Shown here: one piece after another, positions 1 to 11,959 of the stretch | Layout: each line of letters opens with the position of its first letter | How positions within the stretch are numbered: position 1 is the first letter of the stretch | DNA from: Monocercomonoides exilis | Lineage: Eukaryota > Preaxostyla > Oxymonadida > Polymastigidae | Length of the DNA stretch: 64,000 bases | Direction: 5' to 3' | Assembly: GCA_001643675.2 (NCBI GenBank) | Contig: LSRY02000022.1 | Span: 692,001 to 756,000 of the forward strand | The notes under the pieces: model-generated | Told to the model about the DNA's origin: nothing | Seen by the model: only the letters and a program-made list of their open reading frames with translations | The model's database searches: none | Program-made: the position numbers and the translations under genes

Positions 1-260
1 TTAAATTTTTGAATAAATCAAAAATTTCATATCTCGATCAAATTTCGGTTCCCACTTATGCAACTTCTCCAAAGTGGAGGATATTATTTAACAATGCTAT
101 TTAACACATTCATGAAAAGTTGCATAAGTGGGAACCGAAATTTGATCAAGATATGAAATTTTTAATTTATTCGAAAATAAAACATTTGCGACTTTTCAAA
201 AAGAATAACCCATATTTGAAAATTAAACATTTGCGACTTTTCAAAAAGAATGACCCAAAT
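1..260. repeat. MITE end(s), TA-target palindromic family
   Basis: Positions 10–65 and 117–178 are inverted copies of each other, sharing the core TCATATCTCGATCAAATTTC-like sequence. They are followed by a terminal motif, CATTTGCGACTTTTCAAAAA, that ends in GAATAACCCA next to TA at about 213–215. The same terminal motif recurs at 222–259, so a second end abuts the first. The left end lies outside the window. The same terminus and inner arms occur at 24005–24246, and related inner arms at 14433–14671 and 60470–60815. The element interrupts the beta-helix pseudogene that runs into it from 255 upward on the minus strand. Confidence 0.7.
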
Positions 261-2570
261 GTTGCAAAGATCAATGTTTAGCTGCCCGATCGTGTGTGAA
301 ATCATCAGAGGTGCTTCTGTTAATATGAATCCTTTCACCACAAGCGATATCACTGCGCTTGTTCCACCCGTGCAAATAATAAAACTGTTAGACAATGTTG
401 TGCCTGACATAAGCATCAGTGCACACTGCTCAGACAAGAAAGATCCTGACTGTACCAGAAATAGAGCTTTCCTTCCAGATAGCGAACTTAGCAGATAAAA
501 CTTGATGCTCGAAAAAGAAACTGTCGCTCTGCTAACAATCATTCCGTCTTGATTTTATGTCGAATTGTTGTCAACGATGAGCTGTGTCTGAGATCCAATC
601 CCTCTTACATTTGTGGAGCCATCGGACAGAAAAATCTCTCGTGAAAGAGTGGAATTGCCATCAACAGCAATATACACTCCACTTGATGTTTTGCGCAGAA
701 AGAATATATAATCTACGGTTGAGCATTGCTCGTCAACAAATCCACACATATACCAATCTCTTTTGTTCGTATTTCCAACACAAAACTCGCTCGGTTTGCT
801 CCGGAGAAAAAGAACAAGAAGAATTGCAAACGAAAAATCACATTTTTCATATCTGCACAGATCAGTGAGTGAAATCAGTTGACAACAAAACTTCAACCGC
901 TCTGCATTGATCACTTGGCTGAAATTCGTAGCCTCAATAAAAATGTTGTTGAACTGTGAAGCACGGCAGTTGGTGAATGTCATTTTGTCAAAAACAAAAT
1001 CATTTGTTGAATTTTCCAATTTCAGAAGAATCGCACCTCTAAATCCGTTGCTTCCTACTCCCTGAGCACTGCAATCTGCAAAAGTCAGCGAATCAATTTC
1101 TCCAAATCTCACTTTTGAGCCTGGTTGCATCATAATGGAAAGGCATCCTCCATTTCCACTTTCGCGTTTGCACCCATCAAACGAGATATTGTTCTATAAT
1201 AATAACTCCTCATTTGTCGGGTTGCATTCAATGACTCCTCAATTTCCAGAGCTTCGAATGACCTCTGTGAAGTTCGTGTTAGAAATTTCAGAAAATGAGG
1301 AAATTGGAGCCCTTATGAGCTGTGCGTTTGTTCTCAAAGAAGATACAATACAGGAATCAATTGAAATGCTTCCGAAAGCAATGTCAAATAATGGCTTGCT
1401 AAAAGAAGTGGGCTGAGCCCTTGTAGAAGTGACGAGAAGATGCTTCAGGTGAGCCGTCCCAGATGAACCAGAATCAGATAATATTTCAATAGTTTCTATT
1501 GCAGTGTTGTGATCAATCTCCAAAGAAAATATACTCAAATCTCCGACATTAATTGAAAACAGGGCTGCAGCACTTGACAGCATGCTTGTTCTTACGACTG
1601 ATTTGTCTGTTCCATTACCAATCACTTTGACTTTATTGCTGTTGATGGATAGCACAGAAGAAGGAGCAAAGTCTGATTCAAGCAGCATAACTTTACACTC
1701 GACATCGTCCCTCACCTTTCCAAATGCGTGTTCAATCGTTTTGCATGGAATAGAGTCGTTCAATCCACAAAGCTCATCCAAATCGTTTCCACTCTCATGG
1801 ACATATCGAGTTAGAAGCATTACCTTTACAGGAAGCCATCCGTTGTAAACTTTGCTATCGGCTGTTCCATTATAATAAACTCGCTTTTCCGTTGTCGTTG
1901 AATATGATTCAAAAAAAGGATTAGAATTAACTCCACCTCTATTTATTTTCACATCATTTCCCATTCCGTTCTTCGCATTATTTTGATGGAAAAAACTATA
2001 TCTTATCAATTGGGTCTGAACAGCTTGTTCCGAAAGTCCACTGAAGTTTATTCCTGCTCCTCCTAAAATAGTTGAATTTGTAAATATTCCATTCACTGTG
2101 TTCAAGATAAACATATTTTCTGTGATCAAAAGTGCTGAAAGGTTTACACTCGGCAAAGCATAATTAAAATATATGCAACCAGAAAAATTTCCAGCCCAAT
2201 TTTTCACAAAACGATAGTTTGAAAAAATGAAGGTTCCTGATGATTGAAGAAATTTCGGAAGTAAGTTGCATGCCATACCACGAGTTCGGAATATCGAACA
2301 ATTTCAAAAAATGATGTTTATGAATTTTTCATTTTTCTTGTGATCAACGCGGTAAATCGCTTCTCCACGATTTGCGTAACACTTGCAGAAATTTGTTAAA
2401 TCAATATTAGTATTTTTAAAATTTGAAAATTGTAAATCACCTCCATGAATGAGCTCTTCATTTTCAATTGCGCTTATTCAGTCAAATAAACGATAACGAA
2501 TATTGATTGATGCACCATGTGTAGAAGCGGCAATAATACTCTCAGATTCTTGTGCGTGTGTGTTTCCCGC
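255..2570 (-). pseudogene. Parallel beta-helix surface protein, decayed
   Basis: One minus-strand frame stays readable from about 2570 down to the MITE at about 255, interrupted only by stops: TGA 2480–2478, TGA 2306–2304, TGA 1241–1239, TAG 1196–1194 and TAA 557–555. No frameshift is needed over 2.3 kb. The protein has short Asn/Ser/Gly-rich turns typical of pectin-lyase-like beta-helix repeats. In the middle is a module with Gly-Asn-Asp-Val, then KRVYYNGTAD, then VYNGWLPVK, then ESGNDLDELCG and PCKTIEHAFG. This module recurs at 30606–31061 (plus) and partly near 25800 (minus). The family style suggests an extracellular or membrane-anchored protein. The truncated downstream end, the MITE insertion and the stops argue that this copy is not expressed as one protein. 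It could also be a recombination donor for a functional copy. Confidence 0.7.
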
Positions 2571-2749
2571 TTATACCACAAAAATTAAAGTTCTCCAGTG
2601 TCAAGAAGGTTTTTGTTCCCTGACTAAATTAAACTGTTTCGTGATCCAAAAACATTATCACTCCTTAAAAAACTGCTGTCACTTCACAATGGGAACAAGA
2701 TTCAGAAATTTCGCATTTTCTGGGATGTTCGGTTTGTAAAGATATACGC

Positions 2750-3360
2750 AATTTCACTTGTAATATGATAATAAGAATGATTCTTGTATATGTTGAAATA
2801 AACTCTGACAGTTCATTTCACAACCAAAAAAATGTGCAATATTATGCTTCTCAATAATGCAATTGAATATGTTTTTTGTGAAATAAAAATTAGCATAGAA
2901 AAAGCTCAAAAAACATTTTTTGCTTTGATAAAAAATAATATTCAAATTTCTTTATTTTTTTAGATTTTTTTTTTTGAAAAAACGCATTTCACAATTGTCA
3001 AACAAACTTTTCTATGAAAATTCGTTTGATAATTGTGAAATTCTTCTTTTCAAAAAATTATTTAAACAATAAATTATGTTTCTGTTTTACTGATCAAAAT
3101 TAAAATTTCAATTTTGCTTGAATTATTGTTTTATTTGCTTAAACTATTCTGTAACTGCTGATATATAAAATGTTCATAGCTTGTGTGGATTCTTTTTCTT
3201 GTTAAAAATTGAGATTCGTTAATATATCAAATTTTTATTTGATAATAATTTTTCATTGCACAGAATACGCCTGGAATTTCAATTAATGCAAAGAATCTTC
3301 CCACAAGTTTGATAAAGATGTTAAACATGCAAATCAAACGGTTTTTCTCTATCTTTTATT
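2750..3360. other. AT-rich spacer with small hairpin
   Basis: No coding signal is seen. A foldback at about 2985–3045 pairs TTTCACAATTGTCAAAC with GTTTGATAATTGTGAAA, flanked by oligo-T and TTTTCAAAAA. Confidence 0.6.
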
Positions 3361-3363
3361 GAA

Positions 3364-4300
3364 ATGCTATATTATTCAATTACAATGTTAAATTTGTTTT
3401 TTTTTGCTTGGATAATTTGCTGCAGATTTCAGAGCGCCATCTGTGAAGGAATTGGCGATGTGGGACAGCACAACAGATTTATTTATGGGGGAGGAAATAC
3501 TGCTGCTGAGAGTCGTGAAATACTGGAGCGAGACGATATTGATATCTTCAGTTGCAGACATTTACGAAGATAGCAAGCAATGTGGAGAGTTGGACACATC
3601 ATGCCACTCATTGAGCATTGCAGAGCAACACATTATTCTATATCTGTGCTCACAACTGTTGATCTCAAAGGAGACAGTTATTGTTGGGGAATGCAGTGCA
3701 CATAATGTCAGCATGCACTCGCTAGCATCTCCTTCAGCCGCTTTTGTATATCTGAATTCAACAATTTCTAAAGATGAAGGGATCTTTATCACAACCTCAC
3801 AGAAAGTCCAGATTGAGAGTGTATAATTTCTCATATGTAAGTTGTTTACTTATTCAGGCAGTTCTATTATTTTTGAAACAAATGGACAACTTTCTCTTTC
3901 ATTTGCCGAGTATCTTTTTACTGTGAATCAAGTAACAATCAACCTGATGTTCTCAATTCATCATTATTGAGCATTGCAAATGGAAATTTTCATGTTGATA
4001 ACTATTCAATATTATTCATTTCATTCAAGAAGCCTTCATTTTTACTTAAAAAAGATGAGATTTATATTACAAATGTGAAACTGAAACAGATTGAAGCAAA
4101 GACCGATATTTTTGAGATTGGAAATTGCGGAAGCGTTGTATTACATTGAGTATCTATGGATGAAGTGAAGCTGTCTGATAGGTGTATTATTGAAATTCGA
4201 GGTTCTGCCTAAGGAACAATTTCTATTGGAATTTCCTCATTCAACAGCTGCTCAAGGAATACAAAAGGAGCCTCTTCTCTTTTGCTTCTTCCACTCTTTT
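3364..4300 (+). pseudogene. Beta-helix surface protein, decayed
   Basis: It starts with a hydrophobic signal-like segment (ATG at 3364; LFFFAWIICC). A one-base frame change near 3425–3440 then leads into a frame homologous to the minus-strand relic at 11065–11478. Shared landmarks are KELAMWDSTT versus QKLALWGCTT, then VVKYWSETI versus VVKYQSETI, then a GKQC/SKQC cysteine pair. The frame stops at 3826. Further beta-helix-like stretches follow (FETNGQLSLSF near 3880; SIANGNFHVDN near 3970; DIFEIGNCGSVVLH near 4110), again broken by a TGA at 4147 and a TAA near 4210. The 3' part runs into the 9-bp repeat at 4318. It is a broken gene, and the original family role is inferred to be cell surface. 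Confidence 0.65.
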
Positions 4301-4317
4301 TCCTTCACCTTTGCCTT

Positions 4318-4402
4318 CGCCTTCTTCAACTTCTTCAACTTCTTCAACTTCTTCAACTTCTTCAGCTTCTTCAACTTATTCAACTTTTTCAACTTTTTAT
4401 TT
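4318..4402 (+). repeat. 9-bp tandem repeat (TTCTTCAAC)n
   Basis: About six near-identical copies of a 9-mer are followed by degenerate copies with TTATTCAAC and TTTTTCAAC. If read in the upstream pseudogene frame this would encode a Leu/Gln repeat, and in another frame Phe-Asn-Phe. It is probably slippage at the 3' end of the beta-helix relic. Confidence 0.85.
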
Positions 4403-4496
4403 TCGAGTGTTTTTTCAAAAATAAAATAGAAAATGAATTAATATTACATTCTCAATGTCAATTATTTTATCACTTTTTTCAAAATAATTTTTGAAA

Positions 4497-4640
4497 GATA
4501 ATGAAAACAAGAACAAAAAAGAGGAAGAAGAGGAAGAAAAAGAAGAAAAAGAAGGAGGAGGAAGATGAGAAGAAGAAGAAGAGGAAGGAAAAGAGGAATA
4601 TGAAGAAGGAAGAGGAAGAAGAAGATGATGCATGACAAGA
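4497..4640. repeat. Purine-rich GAA/GAG tract
   Basis: About 140 bp of almost pure A and G on the plus strand, with irregular AAGAAG and GAGGAA units. It reads as Lys/Glu on the plus strand and Ser/Phe/Leu on the minus strand. It is low-complexity sequence; it may be the decayed cytoplasmic tail of a neighbouring gene. Confidence 0.7.
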
Positions 4641-5019
4641 CATTGACTCCTCCTTTCTCCCTCTGCCTTTCCATAGCCTTGTGACACAGCTCCATACCTG
4701 CCAATCACACAGCAGCAGCCCAAAACTGATCGCCTTTTCCACCTCGTTCTTTTCAGCTGCAGTTCCACCAACTCCACAACCAACACATCCATCAGCAACA
4801 GTGCCCGCTGCCCTTATTTCTTCTTTACAGTCAGCTGCATAGACTCCATCTGCCGTTTCTGAACCACCTCCACCACCGCTCCCACCCTTGCCCCTGTTGA
4901 TACACCAAAATCACCAGCACCTGGCCATTCAGAGCCATCTTCAGCAGCGCAAAATACAATCGAACTTCCTTCTTTACTGTTCTTTTCTTAAATGGACACA
5001 GATATGCTCAAATTTCGGA

Positions 5020-7550
5020 GGAATTAAATTAACCCCGATGCTTCAGGAACAGTGTGAAGAAATCGTTGCAATATCACGCCTCCAGCATCGACACAAATGG
5101 TGACGGACAGCACCAAGACAGCATGTACACATCCCGAAAGATCCGCAACAACAGCGCGTGCTGCATCTGCAGAATGCTCTCTCACAAAAGAGACTCTTGC
5201 AACGAATAAGTGATCCCTCACCAAAATTCGTGAAATGATGATGATGAAAAGTCAATGAATCGCATCAACGAATCTCATCGTGCAGCGCCATAATCGCGTC
5301 CTTTTTTCATCTTTTCTTCTGCTCAGGTGTTATTCAACAGAAATCCCCAGAAACACTGATGTGTCCGCCTCCCCCTTCTCCGAGTTCAGCCCTTCAAACT
5401 CCTCAAAAGTCATCTTAATCTTCTTCTCCGACACCCCTTTAAGCACAGCGTTGATGCACTTCGTGAACATACAAAACTATACCATCAATTAGTTCTCACT
5501 CTCCTCTATGGACTCCTTTGGCATCACCTCTTTCAAACAGTGATGGTTTGTGGAACAAGAAGAACGACAGCTCGCCTCTTGTTAACTCCTCCCGCTCAAA
5601 CTTCCCAAACAGCCACACCTCCGCAAAGTCCTTCCGGAACAGCTCCACCCCGTACACCATCACCCACCGCGCTGCCTCGCTCTTCTTCTGCGCTACGAGC
5701 TTCTCCCCTAGCCGCATGCACACATAGTCTCCAAACCATAACCTTGTAACCGCAACTCCCACTAACACAGCGCTGTACTCACTCAAGTCTGTTGTGATCT
5801 TGTCTCAAAATATCCACAGAATCCACATCAGTTTCCACACTTGTGACAATTGCAGCCCTATTTTCAGCGGCTTCAACAAATGCTTCATCTGCACAGACGA
5901 CTGCAAAGTGATCGGTACCAAAAGCTCTTGCGCCGTATCGTGCGTAACTTGCCTTAGTGACCAAGAAACCGTTCTCATCCGATGCTCCATCGTCTCTTCA
6001 TGCAACTCCTTCTTTTTCTTCTGCTCCAACTTCTATTGCACAAGTTCCGTCTGCAGCTTCTCATTCATCTATTGCACAGCGCCTTCTGCATGTGTATCGT
6101 CTTTTCCTGCACTTTCGACAGAACCTTTCTTTTCGATCTTTCGCTTATCCCACATCTCGTTCACTAACTTTCCACCCACCGTTGTCTTCTTCCCACAACA
6201 CTCATCCCGCTCCCCACTTTCACAACAACCCCCTTCCCGCTCGGGTCTGGCCCAACCATCACAGCGTTGCAATCCCCGATGCTTGCTGCAAGCTTCTCAT
6301 TTGAGTTTTTACGAAACCCAGAAGGCAGAATCAGCAAAGAAGAAAACGGAATCATCACTCTTTCTGCTGGGGCATTCAAAGAAGGCGTGGTAAGCGTTAC
6401 CACCAAAACAACTGTGGTCCGCTTATCATCCACATTTACCACCCCACTCTGCTGCATCTGCTGCTTCTTAACCTTCACAATCCCCACATTAGTCAACTCC
6501 ACATTCTCCTTCATCGCCAACAGCTGCTCCTTCACTTCCTTCACCTTTGGGTTGTGCTCCTCGCTCAGCTCCAGAATCTTCCTCTCCCGCATCCTTTAAT
6601 CTCGTCATTCTCCTGCAGTTGCTCCTCCAGCCCGCTCATCCCTTTGAGATCCGCACGTCGTCCCGGATCTTCTGCAGCAGCATGTAAAACTCCGAGTTCC
6701 GCTTTTCCATCTCCTGCTTCGCCTCCTCGTGCTGCTCCTTCAGCTCCCGGATCTGCCGCCCCAGCCCCTCCTTCTCCATCTCCAGCTCCACAACATGCCC
6801 CTCGCACTTCCCGTCCGTCTTGCTAAGCTTCAACACCGCATTCGCCTTCGTCCTCTCCAGGTCTTCCTTCTTGATCTTCAGCTCTTCACCTTTTCAAACA
6901 TTGCTGCACATTTTCCCATCACTTTATCATCCAGTTTCACTCCACACACCTCAACAACTGCTATTGCAAGATCTGTGGTGAAGGATTAAAATTGATCGTT
7001 AATCCACAATAACTCATTCATATTTGCCACAAAAAATATCAGCTTACTCCACGACTTCGTGCCCACCGATGCTGCAAGCGACGGAAGCGGAGCCACAAAC
7101 AAAACTGAAATCATCGCCGAAAGCTTTTCATTGCGTATGTTCAAAATACACACGAACCACGCAGAAAGCTACGTGACTGCATATTCACGCAGCATCTTCA
7201 GCGATAGCGATATGTGCAGAACATATGCCCAAGTTATTCTGGCGCCACTATCCGCAGCCGCCTCTCGATGTTTTCCATCACTGCTGATGACGTGAAAAAC
7301 GCAGCTACCACCGATGCCTCCGAAGTATCAACTGTCGATGCAAATGAAGATGATGGGCTAATGACCTTTAGCCTTCTCCACTTTTTTTCTACTCATCCGA
7401 ATTAAAGATAAAGAAGAAAAAGACGAATGAGCCGAGCGAAAAGACGACTGATGCACGGAACCAGCCACAAGAAGATTTTTCAGATACCCCATCACTCCTG
7501 CTGGAAGCTCCAACAGCTGCACAAAGACGATATCTTCATGTGACAAGAGA
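5020..7550 (-). pseudogene. Coiled-coil protein relic, multiple frameshifts
   Basis: The region has higher GC than its surroundings, and its minus-strand reading frames join up only after frame changes. From high to low coordinate these are: LPAGVMGYLKNLL (near 7480); VAPLPSLAASVGTK with NMNELLWIND (near 7020–7110); DLAIAVVEVCGVKLDDKV (near 6940); a heptad-rich segment LEMEKEGLGRQIRELKEQ (6636–6836); SGLEEQLQENDEIK; ILELSEEHNPKVKEVKEQ (6164–6592); GTDHFAVVCADEAFVEAAEN (5779–5964); and VYGVELFRKDFAEVWLFG (5496–5786). The central part is clearly coiled coil. I do not recognise the flanking globular parts. The plus-strand Ser/Pro-rich frames are antisense shadows. Confidence 0.55.
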
Positions 7551-7559
7551 TTTTGATCA

Positions 7560-9270
7560 GTTTGAAATACTTATCTTTTTCGAGTTATTGAGCTGAACGG
7601 AACTTGATATATTCAGGCAATAAATTATGATCAAATGCAAAAGAAAGTTAAAAAGGACATGTTATTGTTGTAACCATTGAGGTTATGTTCATAATTTGTT
7701 CCTCAAAATGATAAACTTGTTCTTTCTCTGATTTGCTGTTTTTGTGCCTGTCTAATAATAAATTGTTTGTTTATTTCATTTTTTCAATTCAACATCTGAA
7801 TCTTTTTCTTTTGAGCACGTTTATTTGAATGTGATTTGAATGCTATGTGTATGAAACAATAATATTTCTTCTATCAAAAATATCGAGAAAAAACTACCAA
7901 AACGAACTTTTTTTTTCTTATTTATTTTCTAGCAATTAAAAGCATTATATAATTTAACAGAATTCAAAAGATTTTAACGAAAAATATCACCAATGAAACA
8001 AAAATCAAGAAATAGAAACATATCAATTCGTAGATTCAAGCAACACGAAAATAATATAAATCAAAAGTGAAAGTTATAAAAAAAGTTTCAAATATTTATG
8101 ATATGCAAACAATTTTTAAAAATATTTTTGAAAGAGATAGAAAAAATACAAAACATGATTTAATTTGTGAAATAATATGGGAACGGAATGATCAACATAT
8201 TCTGATCATTTGTGATCTGATTTTTAGATCAATTAATATTTTGTAACGTTTCAAAAAAAAACACCCATATGATTTATGGAAGTTTGACCATTCTTATTGT
8301 TATAATTTCTTATTGAAGAGACAAATTTTTTGACAGGCATTCAAAAGATATAATCAAGAAAGTTAATCAAGAATTGTTTTTTGATTTGGAATTGTTTTGA
8401 ATAAACATTCAAAAAAATTATTCTAGACTTAAGTGTCCTGGGTTTTGTAACTGTTTATGTTATGGTTTTGTGTCTTGTAAGATCAATCTCTGACAAGTCA
8501 AACCTGTCATTTTGTCATTTATTGATGTTCGCCTTTTTTTGAGCTGAAACTGATTAGATAATGCATTTTTTATATTTGTGAGGAAAATCATCATTTGCAA
8601 CAAAATGATCTGTTAATATGGAATTATTATATCTGATTGTTTATCCTTATTTTTGTTGGGAAATATTAATTATTAATTAATCATTCGTATTTTTTCTGTT
8701 CTTGTTTCGCTTTTCGTATAATCATTTTTGATATATTTTTTTCAAAAATTTCATGTTCTGAGAATTAACCATTAACATCAACATTTTTCAATTTTTGTTA
8801 TCTCGAAAGCATTGAGTATACAAAGATTTTAAGATTCTCACTTCGTCTTTTATTGTTTTCAGCATGCACTAGCTTATGAATTGCAGTTGCATAACATTCT
8901 AATTTTTGTTAAGTTTTCAAAAAATTTTAGAAATACCAATTCGAATATCAAAATTATTGTCGAATTGATATTTCTATACGCTTTTTATTTTATTCTTGGA
9001 ATTATATAATTGCAATTTTTTTTTAAACTGTTTTTGTATTAGAAAAAAAAACCATTTTCAAGGATGAATGAAAATATAGTGATCATCTTCTCAAAATAGA
9101 ATCAAATCATAACCTTTCATTTATTTTTGAATATTTTTTCTTTCTAACTTTTAAGCTTTTGACTCTGTTTTTCGTTCATTCTATGAAGCAGCATTAAGAG
9201 CGAATCACACAGGTCCACAATTAGCATCTCATGATAAGAAGAGCACGTCAGAAAATCCATTAGATTCGAT
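7560..9270. other. AT-rich spacer, no gene seen
   Basis: About 1.7 kb of A/T-rich sequence with many short homopolymers. No frame longer than about 60 codons with protein-like composition is seen, and no long inverted repeat was found by eye. Confidence 0.6.
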
Positions 9271-9283
9271 TTTTTTGTTGCTG

Positions 9284-11478
9284 TTAAAAATATATCCTCC
9301 TAATCTCTTCATTCTTTTTTTTTCTCTCCCACATAGCTCTTCGAAACTTCTGCAATGTAAATGTCTCGATCGTTATCATTTCAATCAGTTTTGGATCCTT
9401 CTGCATTATGTCAGCCACAATTTTCTTCAGCCCCCTGCTCATGTTCTTCACCTTCTTCCGCAACATTGCAAGAGCGGCCATAAACAGCATGCTTAACACA
9501 AAGAGGAGGAGCATCGGCCATGTTGGGAGTGCATGAGCAGTTGCTTCAGCCGGGTGGGCAGAACAGGCAGGCTCAGACCTATTTTTGAAAATGAGGGACA
9601 ACGTTGCGTGCGGAACATTATCGTTCTTGCAAAACAGAACAGCAACAGAAATTTCAAAAGTGGAGTGAACCGAAGCAAATGTGGTCAGCTGAACGCGCCA
9701 CTGGGCCTTACTCTCCGACACATACCCTTCATCATCGAACTCGTTGCTATCGACAATATCCACACTATCTGCGCTTGTCACGAGGCGGAAAGTCTGTTCG
9801 CATTGCAGGAGGAGCTGCAAAAAAAGTTTAGCTCCACGAGGCTTTTGGCCTCCTAAACTGCAAGAGATAACAGCACAGGGACAAAGAATAAAAAGTAAAT
9901 GTTGGAAATGATGACTGCCAGGAGGCGCTTCTCATTCCGGATCCACAAAGAGATGCTGTCAAAAGAACATTCGTCTTCTTTCAAGTTCTCCAGAGTCAGA
10001 GAGTAAATATCAGAGTTGGTGATTTTCAGGCGGGAAGACGATCGTCTGCTTTCTGAAGGGTTATTTCGGTCAGAGGAGTTGTTCCCCACAAAATATTGTT
10101 TTTTTGACACCAACAGTACCTCCAGAGACACAAAATATTCAAGCAGTTGCGCTTGATAAATTGGGATAAATGATCGTTGATGCTGGGTTGCATATATGAA
10201 TGAGAAGATGCTGTCTCAGCAGTATCCATTTGTTATTGAAGAGCATTATATGCCAGCTCCATCAATGAATCACACGACAAGCGAGAGTTCGGGAATATTA
10301 CTCATGCTCATAGCGCTCCCTTTCAGTGTCTGTTCTTTTGCTCCGCTTCCAGATTATGGATTATGTTACAAACAGTGACAGTTGAGCAAGGTAATATGCT
10401 CAGATGGTGGAGACTCAAAAAGCACAGACGAGCCGAAGGAGGTGCTGGGACCTGTGTAAGTTCAATCGAAGAAATAAGAGTCGGAAAAAGCGAGATCTCC
10501 TTCGGCTAAAGAGGGGAGGCATATGATTCAGCACTATGAAAACACCAAATGAAACAAAGCGAATCTGGATGCAGAGGCGCTCTGGTGAAGATTGAAAGCA
10601 AAAGCCACTGAAGGAAAATATTTATGAGTGCTATGTTGTTGATAGAGGTGGAGAGGAGAAATTATGAGAAAGTGAAAACAAGATACAAGATGGAGTAGTT
10701 GAAGACAGTCAAGGGATTACCCCTGATGGCGAGCATGGAGGAGTTGAGTTGAGCTGTGTGCAGCAGGAGAGATGGAAAACAAAGCAGGATGGACAAAGGA
10801 GAGAAAGAGACTGCTGCAGGTGTGGTGTGTTGCAAAACAGCCAGAGTGAGAAAATGAGAAGTCAAAGAGGAAGACCAGATACTCGAACTGGAAGTTTGCA
10901 GAATTGGTGAAAATGGCAATGAAGTGCTTGATGGCTGTGACGAGATAGAATTGAACAAATATCGATGAATCGGTACAGAAGATTGAAAAACTGGTTGAAC
11001 TGAATGGTGCGCAGATGACTATCTGGAGCAACACCAACAGCTGAGATCAGTGAGACGGAACTATCTACTGCACTCCAAAGCTCAATGAGTAGCATGGTGC
11101 ACTGGGCACTTCACATTGTTTGCCGTTCATGTGGTTGTCTTCAGTGGAAGACACAAAGATTGTCTCGCTCTGATATTTCACAACCCACAGCAGCAGATCA
11201 TCTTCCCCTTCAAACGATTCTGTTGTGCATCCCCACAGCGCCAGCTTTTGAACAAAGGGTGCTTTGAAGCTCAGCAAGTATTGCTCTTCAAATATCTGTG
11301 ATTCGATTTGATTGCGTTTCACATCCACATCTCTCTTAAGAAAGTGACTTTGTTTTTGTATAAAAAATTCAAAGAAACAATTTGAACCAAATAGAAGACT
11401 GCAGACAAAGTGTTTTTTGTCTTTGAAGGAAAATGTTCGTGTTTTAATATTAAAATTTATAGCCTGGTTGCAAATCAA
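9284..11478 (-). pseudogene. Membrane-anchored beta-helix protein, decayed
   Basis: The 5' part (11478–11065) matches the plus-strand relic at 3443: QKLALWGCTT, VVKYQSETI, KQCEVPSAPCYSLS. In-frame TAG and TGA stops follow near 11060 and 11040, after which the same frame continues (SQLLVLLQIVICAP, 11037–10717). The middle (10640–9850) is in several frames with Asn/Ser-rich text. The 3' part (9820–9284) is a clean frame: an Asp/Glu-rich stretch, then a transmembrane helix (PTWPMLLLFVLSMLFMAALA), then a basic cytoplasmic tail (RKKVKNMSRGLKKIV, DPKLIEMITIE). The layout (repeat ectodomain, one membrane pass, short basic tail) indicates a type I surface protein. A frame change near 9850 sits next to TTGCAG, so an intron there is possible but no matching donor was found. 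Confidence 0.65.
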
Positions 11479-11663
11479 TTATTCTATGAATTAATAGCCT
11501 GATAATCATTCCAGAAAAAAAATTGATTTAAGTACTCGTTCAAAATGAACATTAAGAATGGCATTCATTTGATAACTTCAATCAAAACTGTTCAGAGAAT
11601 CCAATAAAATATGTACCACATTTTCAGACACAAATGGAAGGGATTTGTTAATGATGCTTTTCG

Positions 11664-11959
11664 TCAAGTTGGATGATAAAGAAAAAAAATAATTTTCATA
11701 TTCGGCAAAGTTAACTTATGTGCCAAAAATGTGGTTGATAATGAAAACGAAGGATCACCATCAATCAACTTCAGTGTTATTTCACAATCATGAACAATTT
11801 TGCCTCCTTCTATAGAGAAAGTCGATCTTGTAAATCTGAATGCAAATGTGTTCAATGGATAGACCAATTCTACAGAGTTAATAGTTCGTTCTCTGTAGTT
11901 TACAGACATTTCAATGCTTTTCTTAGTTGTAATCATTATAACGTCAATTATTCTAATTA
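11664..11959 (-). pseudogene. Possible beta-helix fragment upstream of relic
   Basis: The minus frame contains SVNYRERTINSVELVYPLN and RSTFSIEGGKIVHDCE, which look like beta-helix coils of the surface family. It is cut off by the palindromic element beginning at 11960. It lies upstream of, and in the same orientation as, the 11478–9284 relic, so it may be an N-terminal piece of the same former gene. Weak call. Confidence 0.3.

Noticed and set aside
4415-6836. Plus-strand Ser/Pro/Leu frames over 5.5–6.9 kb
   Set aside because: They are the antisense of a heptad-rich coiled-coil sequence on the minus strand, which is the more protein-like reading.
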